From the NCBI GenBank assembly GCA_044507695.1, contig JBIQJD010000028.1:1-22325 (forward strand): a stretch of 22,325 bases of DNA, in the 5' to 3' direction. The stretch comes from JBIQJD01 sp044507695 (lineage in GTDB: Bacteria; Bacteroidota; Ignavibacteria; Ignavibacteriales; Ignavibacteriaceae). The position numbers were made by a program, and so were the translations under genes. The notes under the pieces are model-generated. The model was not told where the DNA came from and ran no database searches. It saw only the letters and a list, made by a program, of their open reading frames with translations. Below, in pieces: positions 17,046 through 22,325 of the stretch; the first letter of the stretch is position 1; every line of letters begins with the position of its first letter.

Positions 17046-17481
17046 TTGTCCAGATTTATGTTGAGTAAATCTGATTTTCTTGAATCGGTTGAAAATGTGT
17101 TCAACGGCTGCTATTTAAAAACACCGCGCGCAAAAAAGATTATAAATAATTGATCAATTTCCTGAAAGAGTTAGTGAAAGCTTTATTGCAAAGAACTTGA
17201 ACATCTCTAAAAGACAATTTCAAAGGGAATGCATTACTGCGTTTAATCTCACCTATAAAAAGCTAATAACAATTATAAGAATACACTGCGCATTAATTTT
17301 ATTTAAAAAAACTAATATGGATAATTTTGAAATAGCCTTGGCGCTTAAATATACAGAGGAAAGCAATATGGCAAGGGATTTTAGAAAAACTTGTCAAATG
17401 TCCCCAAGCGATGCAAAAGTGATGTTGTCCTTTCTTAACCCTATAGAAATAACTTCAAACATTATAAAAAATAGCAGATAA
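17046..17481 (+). pseudogene. AraC-type HTH regulator split by a +1 frameshift
   Basis: A good AAGGGAG ribosome site (17033-17039) precedes a TTG at 17046, which opens a frame (SRFMLSKSDFLESVENVFNG to PRAKKIINN) that stops at 17151-17153. The next frame carries on without a gap in sense: IDQFPERVSESFIAKNLNISKRQFQRE and so on to 17481. Joined, the two parts make about 144 aa, with two AraC-family helix-turn-helix units (around SESFIAKNLNISKRQFQRECITAF and FEIALALKYTEESNMARDFRKTCQMSPSDA). One surplus base between 17145 and 17153 explains the break. It could be a sequencing error, a recent mutation or, less likely, recoding. No ligand-binding domain is present. It probably shared a transcript with the kinase. 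Confidence 0.7.
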
Positions 17482-17487
17482 AATTTT

Positions 17488-17521
17488 ATGTCGCTTTTTG
17501 AATGCAAATGTCGCTTTTTGA
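17488..17521 (+). promoter_or_regulatory. Two 14-bp direct repeats, 20-bp period
   Basis: ATGTCGCTTTTTGA occurs identically at 17488-17501 and 17508-17521, separated by 6 bases, so the same face of the helix is presented roughly two turns apart. It starts 7 bases after the AraC-like stop and lies about 150 bases before the lipoprotein gene at 17673. Tandem direct half-sites of this spacing are usual for AraC-type and response regulators; function here is inferred. A TTGACA hexamer (17523-17528) starts right after the second copy. Confidence 0.45.
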
Positions 17522-17672
17522 TTTGACACTAAAAAATAAAAAAGATAAGTTCTAAAAAAAATTTTGAACAATTGTAAAGTATCGAGTTTAAAATTTCCTT
17601 CATGATTTTGTAAATGCACTAACTGCTGATCTCTTTGGGTAATATTAGAATTAAAAAAAGGTTCCCGCTAAG

Positions 17673-18206
17673 ATGAAATTTTATTTATTTATTGTCATAA
17701 ATTTTTTCTTGATTCTAAATAATGGATGTTTGGAGAAGGGAGTTACTATATCAAATCCTAAAGGCGATTGCATACAAGAGCTTCTAAGGTTTAGTAAAAT
17801 TAAATTTGAAACTTATTTCGATTCTGATACCAGTATAACTTGCCCACGATTTATATCTTGGGAACGTCCATTTAGAATAGGTGATACACTTTGTTTAATT
17901 GTTAGTTCGGAATATTTTAAAACAGGAAACCCAGTAATATGGAATAAGCCTGTTGAAGTAACGGTAACCAGTATGCTGGGAGACGAAGAAACTTATTTAT
18001 TAAAGGGTAATTTTTGGCCGTGCGAAATTCGACCTACAGATTTTGAAATTTTTCGCTCAACAATTTTTTATAAGACCTACAACCAACCATTTAAAAACAA
18101 CGGACAATTGGAAATAAATAATGAAGGTGATACTTTAATTGCCAACTATAAGTCGTATTGTACGAATTTATTTGTAAAAGATACAGTTTATATTCTATCC
18201 CAGTAA
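17673..18206 (+). CDS. Hypothetical lipoprotein
   Basis: A 177-aa protein I do not recognise. The N-terminus MKFYLFIVINFFLILNNGC looks like a lipoprotein signal with the modified Cys at 19, although NNGC is not a perfect lipobox. The mature part is beta-rich, with three more cysteines in its first half (near 33, 57 and 73) and two further on, in keeping with an exported, possibly disulfide-bonded protein. A segment around 86-115 (NPVIWNKPVEVTVTSMLGDEETYLLKG) reads like an Ig- or lipocalin-like sandwich, but no family can be named. The ribosome site is weak. It precedes two further exported ORFs, about 30 bases from the first. Confidence 0.6.
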   Translation: MKFYLFIVINFFLILNNGCLEKGVTISNPKGDCIQELLRFSKIKFETYFDSDTSITCPRFISWERPFRIGDTLCLIVSSEYFKTGNPVIWNKPVEVTVTSMLGDEETYLLKGNFWPCEIRPTDFEIFRSTIFYKTYNQPFKNNGQLEINNEGDTLIANYKSYCTNLFVKDTVYILSQ

Positions 18207-18235
18207 TAAAACTATAACTAAAATTGGAGGTGTTT

Positions 18236-18355
18236 ATGAAGCTTTATCGGTTACTAAAGGTTTTTGAAAAAACAGTTTTTATAGCGGTGATGATGTCTGT
18301 TTTTTCTTTTCCACAAGAAATCAAAAAGGTAAACTGTGTTAATAAACTTATTTAA
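18236..18355 (+). CDS. Short signal-peptide-like ORF overlapping the next gene
   Basis: A 39-codon ORF, MKLYRLLKVFEKTVFIAVMM and on to VFSFPQEIKKVN, then a stop at 18353-18355. It has the best ribosome site nearby (GGAGGTG, 18226-18232) and an ATG start. The product looks like a signal peptide with almost no mature part. Its last 20 bases overlap the start of the lipoprotein gene at 18336 (GTG). It may be a translated leader that couples into the downstream gene, or the surviving front of a truncated exported protein. The sequence does not decide between these. Confidence 0.45.
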   Translation: MKLYRLLKVFEKTVFIAVMMSVFSFPQEIKKVNCVNKLI

Positions 18356-19421
18356 GAAATTTAAAATTATTCTTATAGCATGTATTCTGTTAATGCAAAT
18401 TAATTGTAAAAATAATAGCATAGAGCCATTAACAAATGAAATAAAATTACTTGGTTTTGAAGACAAGTTTGCATTACGGATGGTTTTAGCCGAACCGTAT
18501 CTCTATGTTTGCGCTGGCTCGGGTGGCGTTTGGAGAAGCGATATTCGGAAACCAATAACAGAATGGAATTACTTAGGACTTGCTGATACTTCTTTAGGAA
18601 ATTATACAAATGTTGGCGCTTTAGATATTGATGTTATTGAAGAGGACATTCTAGTTGCATACAATGGTAGTGCACATTTGCCGGATAGTTCAGTTTCAGT
18701 TTGGCGCAGTATAAATGCAGGTAAAAATTGGTTTCGTTCTGATAAGGGTGTATATGAGACCCTCGATTACGATTATGACCTTAACATTTTTACTTTTATA
18801 CGACGTTCACCCCATAAGCCAAATATAGTAATAGGAGGAATAGATGTTGCCAGTTATCGTTCCACTGATGGAGGAAGTAATTGGAATCTGTTGTCTGGTC
18901 GAAGAAATGCAATTATAGGGAATGGAAATGTACGTTGGCATCCTTTTCAACCTGGGGAGGTTTGGTTCTTTGGAGAGACAGCATTATTTGCACCATACTG
19001 TGGCGCAGGACAAGATTACGGATTAAAAGGAAAGACCGGGTTGCCGTGGGATTCTTTAGGGTGTACTTACGATGGTGCAGTCTATGATGTTGCATTTGAT
19101 GCAGTTGACCCCAAAATTATTTATATAGCTTCCACCTGTGGTATACTCAAAAGTAATGATGGCGGGTATACTTGGAAAAGAAATGTAGTACATCTTCCTG
19201 ATAACGGATTTATATTTCGTATGATTCATCATCCGTCTGTTGGAGGAGTACTATATTTTGCAGGAGGGCAACAAATTTATGTTACATTTAATGGAGGGTT
19301 AAACGTGCAAAAAATCGGAGAAATAGAAAAAGGTTTTATTACATCCTTGGTTTGGGACTCAATAAGAAGCCAACTTTTCATTGGAACCACTGAAGGAGGT
19401 ATCTATACATTAAAATTTTAG
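18336..19421 (+). CDS. Lipoprotein with BNR/Asp-box beta-propeller repeats
   Basis: A 361-aa exported protein. From the GTG at 18336 the N-terminus is a lipoprotein signal (hydrophobic 9-20, then MQINC with C24). The remainder shows repeated blades with Asp-box motifs: RSINAGKNW (124-132), RSTDGGSNW (175-183) and KSNDGGYTW (272-280). Degenerate copies occur near GGVWRSD (63-69) and VTFNGG (316-321). Such repeats build the beta-propellers of sialidases, Vps10-like and photosystem-assembly-like proteins. The sialidase catalytic residues are not evident, so a binding or structural role is likelier. Its start lies within the preceding short ORF, suggesting translational coupling. No T9SS sorting tail is present, and a foldable GC-rich region follows. 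Confidence 0.78.
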   Translation: MLINLFKKFKIILIACILLMQINCKNNSIEPLTNEIKLLGFEDKFALRMVLAEPYLYVCAGSGGVWRSDIRKPITEWNYLGLADTSLGNYTNVGALDIDVIEEDILVAYNGSAHLPDSSVSVWRSINAGKNWFRSDKGVYETLDYDYDLNIFTFIRRSPHKPNIVIGGIDVASYRSTDGGSNWNLLSGRRNAIIGNGNVRWHPFQPGEVWFFGETALFAPYCGAGQDYGLKGKTGLPWDSLGCTYDGAVYDVAFDAVDPKIIYIASTCGILKSNDGGYTWKRNVVHLPDNGFIFRMIHHPSVGGVLYFAGGQQIYVTFNGGLNVQKIGEIEKGFITSLVWDSIRSQLFIGTTEGGIYTLKF

Positions 19422-19422
19422 G

Positions 19423-19551
19423 GGGTCGGTATCAATAATAAACCGGGAATGAAGGTGGTGCCGGAACCTTGCAAGAACCTAAAACACCACCGACCCGGCT
19501 TGTCATTTTAAGACAGTAAAATCTACAAAAGCATTTCATATTTGACAAGCC
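19423..19551 (+). other. Foldable GC-rich intergenic segment
   Basis: The gap 19422-19601 holds no gene but several complementary segments. CCGGG (19443-19447) pairs with CCCGG (19494-19498), enclosing GGTGGTG (19454-19460) paired with CACCACC (19485-19491). GGGTCGG (19423-19429) could instead pair with CCGACCC (19490-19496). A second stem is formed by GGCTTGTCA (19497-19505) and TGACAAGCC (19543-19551), followed by TTTAATTAG. The first and second hairpins share two bases, so they compete or stack. It could be a terminator for the lipoprotein gene, a structured leader of the subtilase mRNA, or a small mobile or RNA element. Confidence 0.45.
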
Positions 19552-19601
19552 TTTAATTAGTCCTGCTGCCTTTATTCCCTTAAATTAAGAGAGGTGCAAT
19601 T

Positions 19602-22211
19602 ATGAATCAAAGAAATTCTTCTATGCTGATTCTGGTAGTTATGTTTTTCGGAATTATTTGCGCGACGCTAAATGCACAAGTAAACCTGAAAAAAGTAGGA
19701 AATTACCAATATGCTCAATATAATGGGGTATGGTATACAGTAATAGACGGGAGACAAGGTAACCGAATGGATCCGAAACACCTTGTAGTCCGTCTGAAAG
19801 ATAAATCAAATATAGATCTGTTTGACTTTCAGGGTGTATCAATTCCAAAATTGAAAAATGTTCGCGGTGAATTTGCTGATGGATTTTATGAGCTTGAAAT
19901 TCCTGCAGGACATGACGGATTCGAGATAGCCGAAAAACTTGAAAAGACCGGAAAATTTGATGAAGTTCTTTTTAATTTTTTTGTCGATGTTGATGCAAAT
20001 CCTAATGATCAGTATTATAACAATCAATGGGCACTGTCCCAAATAAACGTATCCAGTGCATGGAATATAACTACTGGTGTTAATTCAGTAATATTAGCTG
20101 TTATTGATGAAGGAGGGGATTACAATCACGAAGATTTGATAGGAAACAAATGGTCGGGTACAGGTTATGATTTTCATAATAATGATTCTGACCCTTACCC
20201 TGATGATGAAGCAAGGCATGGTACAGCAGTAGCAGGTATTTTAGGTGCTGTAACAAATAATGGAATTGGAGTATCAGGAGTTGCAGGCGGATGGGGAGGT
20301 ACAGGTGGAGTTCGCATTATGCATCTTGATGCCGGTTACAGGTGGTATGATCAAGTTAATCAGGAGTGGAGAGAATCTCTTAGTCCTTCTGCTATTGCGC
20401 AAGCAATTGACTACGCTGCCGTATGGGGTGCCAAAGTAATAAATATGAGTTTCAGTAGCCCTAGTGGATTTACAGCCTGGTCATCAGCTATCAATAGCGC
20501 AGTTAATAATTATGGAGTTGTATGTGTCGCATCAGCAGGTAATTATAGGTCTGGTGACCCTACAAATATAGGTTATCCGGCTGCCTATTCTAATGTAATA
20601 GCTGTAGGCGCAACAACTCCAAGTGATACAAGAAAAGAATTAAATGATGGAACAGAATGGTGGTGGGGAAGCTGTTACGGGTCGCAGCTTGATATAATGG
20701 CACCTGGAGTTTATATCTATACAACAGATATTACAGGTTCTATTGGTTATAGTACTGGAAATTACTATAATTCGTTTAATGGAACTTCTTCAGCTGCACC
20801 ACATGTTGCGGGACTTGCGGCTCTAATTCGTTCAATAAGTCCATCCTTTAACGCACAGCAAGTACGCGATATTCTCCTTAACAGCGCCGAAAAGGTATCA
20901 GGAATGGGTGGACAAAATTTCCATAATGAATATGGTTATGGTCGTATAAATGCATATGAAGCCCTAAAATATACTTTTGCAAATTATAATTTAACTTTAA
21001 GCGGAAATTATACTTTTTCTGAGAATATAAATATTGGACAAACTTTAACAATCGCTTCCGGTGCAAATATAACTTTTAGCGGCAGCGCTTCTTTAATAAT
21101 AAATAGCGGCGCTAATTTAGTTGTAAGTCCCAATGCAAATATAGAATTTGGTACAGGCTCATTAACGGTTAATGGAACAATTACAGCAGACGGCTCAAGC
21201 AATGCAATTAATTTTGGTTCTACAGGAGGATCAAAATGGGGCGGTATAAAGCTTCAATCAACGGCAAGCGCTAATTCAGTTATTAAATACTGTAATATAG
21301 ATAATGCTAACCAGGGTATTTATATAGGTCTTTCTAACAGCGGTTCTTCAAATTTTCCAACTGTAGAGTATAATACAATTACAAACTGTAATGACGGCAT
21401 TTATCTTTACAATTCAGAGGGAAGCTCCGGAAAGCCATTGAGGTATAATGACGTTTCCGGTTCAACAAACGGCATCCGCTTTGAGGGACTTGCAGGCTAT
21501 TCCAATTACGTCTGGATAACCAATAATTCTTTATATAATAATGAGAGCGGTTTGGTAATAAGGTATGCGCATCCGCGTCTATTTTATAATCATTCAACAT
21601 GCAATGGCTACGGCGTAAAAGTAGAAAACTACAGCTACCCTAAATTTGCAGGCACATCAACTTCATCAAGCGGTTATAATCGCTTTGCGGATAACAGTGG
21701 AGCAAATCTTTATGCAAATAATAATGTAAATGTTTGGATGGGTCAGCTTAACGAAGTTGATGAAGGACAATACGGCGGAAATAATACGCTTGGAAGTTAT
21801 GATGATTCACAAAACCCATGGTTTCCATATTATATAAAAGCATATAACGCTTCAACGGTAATGGCAAATTACTCTTATTTTGGAGCATTCCCGCCGGTTT
21901 CATGGAAAATTGATAAAGACGGCTCATCCTCAATTGATTATACAAATTACCTTAATTTTGATCCTTCCCCCGGCTCAGCTTGTTCAGAATCCATAGTTCA
22001 AAACTTTAGAAGAGATAATGATGAACCAAGTTTAATTTCAAGCTCTGCAGAAGGATTAGAAACTAAAGGCAAACGGCTTGGCGGGTTTGCTACAAAAGGT
22101 GTAAGTCAAAGCGCTCCCTCTTTATTATTGTATTTAGGTATGCATCATTATATGATGGATAATCCGGATTCTGCCAATTATATTTGGCAAAATTATAAGC
22201 TCATATCCTGA
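19602..22211 (+). CDS. Secreted subtilisin-like (S8) protease with beta-helix C-terminus
   Basis: The frame encodes 869 aa. The signal peptide covers about 1-25. An inhibitor-like propeptide (about 35-130, including LVVRLKDKSN and FADGFYELEIPAG) precedes the peptidase S8 domain (about 145-455). The triad is complete: D169 (AVIDEGGDY), H206 (RHGTAVAG) and S396 (NGTSSAAPHVAG), with oxyanion N314 (ASAGNY). Residues about 460-740 form a parallel beta-helix of NosD/pectate-lyase type, with repeats such as NNANQGIY, NCNDGIYL and NESGLVI, suggesting carbohydrate or surface binding. A helical tail begins at about 800. The stop at 22209-22211 looks premature because a related reading frame carries on. 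An AGAGGTG site supports the start. A T9SS sorting domain may lie beyond the window. Confidence 0.9.
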   Translation: MNQRNSSMLILVVMFFGIICATLNAQVNLKKVGNYQYAQYNGVWYTVIDGRQGNRMDPKHLVVRLKDKSNIDLFDFQGVSIPKLKNVRGEFADGFYELEIPAGHDGFEIAEKLEKTGKFDEVLFNFFVDVDANPNDQYYNNQWALSQINVSSAWNITTGVNSVILAVIDEGGDYNHEDLIGNKWSGTGYDFHNNDSDPYPDDEARHGTAVAGILGAVTNNGIGVSGVAGGWGGTGGVRIMHLDAGYRWYDQVNQEWRESLSPSAIAQAIDYAAVWGAKVINMSFSSPSGFTAWSSAINSAVNNYGVVCVASAGNYRSGDPTNIGYPAAYSNVIAVGATTPSDTRKELNDGTEWWWGSCYGSQLDIMAPGVYIYTTDITGSIGYSTGNYYNSFNGTSSAAPHVAGLAALIRSISPSFNAQQVRDILLNSAEKVSGMGGQNFHNEYGYGRINAYEALKYTFANYNLTLSGNYTFSENINIGQTLTIASGANITFSGSASLIINSGANLVVSPNANIEFGTGSLTVNGTITADGSSNAINFGSTGGSKWGGIKLQSTASANSVIKYCNIDNANQGIYIGLSNSGSSNFPTVEYNTITNCNDGIYLYNSEGSSGKPLRYNDVSGSTNGIRFEGLAGYSNYVWITNNSLYNNESGLVIRYAHPRLFYNHSTCNGYGVKVENYSYPKFAGTSTSSSGYNRFADNSGANLYANNNVNVWMGQLNEVDEGQYGGNNTLGSYDDSQNPWFPYYIKAYNASTVMANYSYFGAFPPVSWKIDKDGSSSIDYTNYLNFDPSPGSACSESIVQNFRRDNDEPSLISSSAEGLETKGKRLGGFATKGVSQSAPSLLLYLGMHHYMMDNPDSANYIWQNYKLIS

Positions 22212-22325
22212 TTCAACTCAAGCTATATTTGCTTTAAATTGGCTTGCACGAACAATGTATGAAAACAAGGTTGATACCTTGTCTGATTTTATTTCAAAAT
22301 TTGAAAATAAATATGGAATGGATGT
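22198..22325 (+). pseudogene. Out-of-frame continuation of the subtilase tail
   Basis: In the +1 frame from 22198 the translation reads SSYPDSTQAIFALNWLARTM and continues YENKVDTLSDFISKF to the window edge without a stop. This is a natural continuation of the helical, TPR-like segment DNPDSANYIWQNY that ends the upstream frame. Removing one A of the AA at 22197-22198 would join them as WQNYSSYPDS. The gene therefore appears split by a one-base insertion, real or technical, and its true end is outside the window. Confidence 0.65.

Noticed and set aside
17132..17138. A_AAA_AAG slippery heptamer as a programmed -1 frameshift site for the AraC-like gene
   Set aside because: The heptamer is in phase, but a -1 shift leads to the third frame. 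The HTH lies in the +1 frame, which also has a TAA at 17143, so slippage here cannot make the joined protein.
17523..17551. TTGACA with TAAGTT 17 bases later as a promoter for the lipoprotein gene
   Set aside because: The -10 match is only three of six bases, and Bacteroidota-type sigma factors prefer a different -7 motif, so it is not called as a promoter.

Overview
The window looks like chromosomal DNA from a Bacteroidota/Chlorobi-group bacterium, most likely Ignavibacteria-like. It is AT-rich. One secreted protein ends in a type IX secretion (Por) sorting tail with an NYPNPFNPSTTI motif. There are several lipoproteins and an ECF sigma factor paired with a small membrane protein, and the genes are loosely packed in short operons. 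No tRNA, rRNA, CRISPR array, transposase or recognisable phage gene was found.

Layout. 1-98: short hairpin repeats at the left edge. 194-3033: two overlapping M16 peptidase genes, one with the zinc-binding HxxEH motif and one that has lost it, closed by a strong terminator. 3223-5358: a small ABM-like protein, a GNAT acetyltransferase, and an ECF sigma factor with a four-helix membrane partner, closed by a terminator. 5470-9288 (minus strand): a UbiB/ABC1 kinase-like protein, a HIT-family protein and a GH20 hexosaminidase lipoprotein, possibly cotranscribed. 9431-10267: a YihY/BrkB membrane protein that converges, across a bidirectional terminator, on a minus-strand T9SS-sorted protein (10344-11420). 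11653-14265 (minus strand): a large fusion of a kinase-like periplasmic domain to an Omp85/BamA-type outer-membrane barrel.

14597-22325 is the more irregular part. A CHASE-PAS-PAS histidine kinase appears to start at a non-standard CTG codon. It is followed by an AraC-type HTH gene broken by a +1 frameshift, a 20-bp-period direct repeat, two lipoprotein genes with a short overlapping leader ORF between them, and a GC-rich intergenic region that can fold. The last gene is a secreted subtilase with a beta-helix C-terminus whose tail continues in another frame up to the right edge.

Most of the window is ordinary envelope and housekeeping content. No complete new system is evident. The observations most worth following are the kinase-like/Omp85 fusion, the CTG start with its neighbouring frameshifts, and the structured segment at 19423-19551. 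All assignments come from reading motifs by eye; no database search was run.
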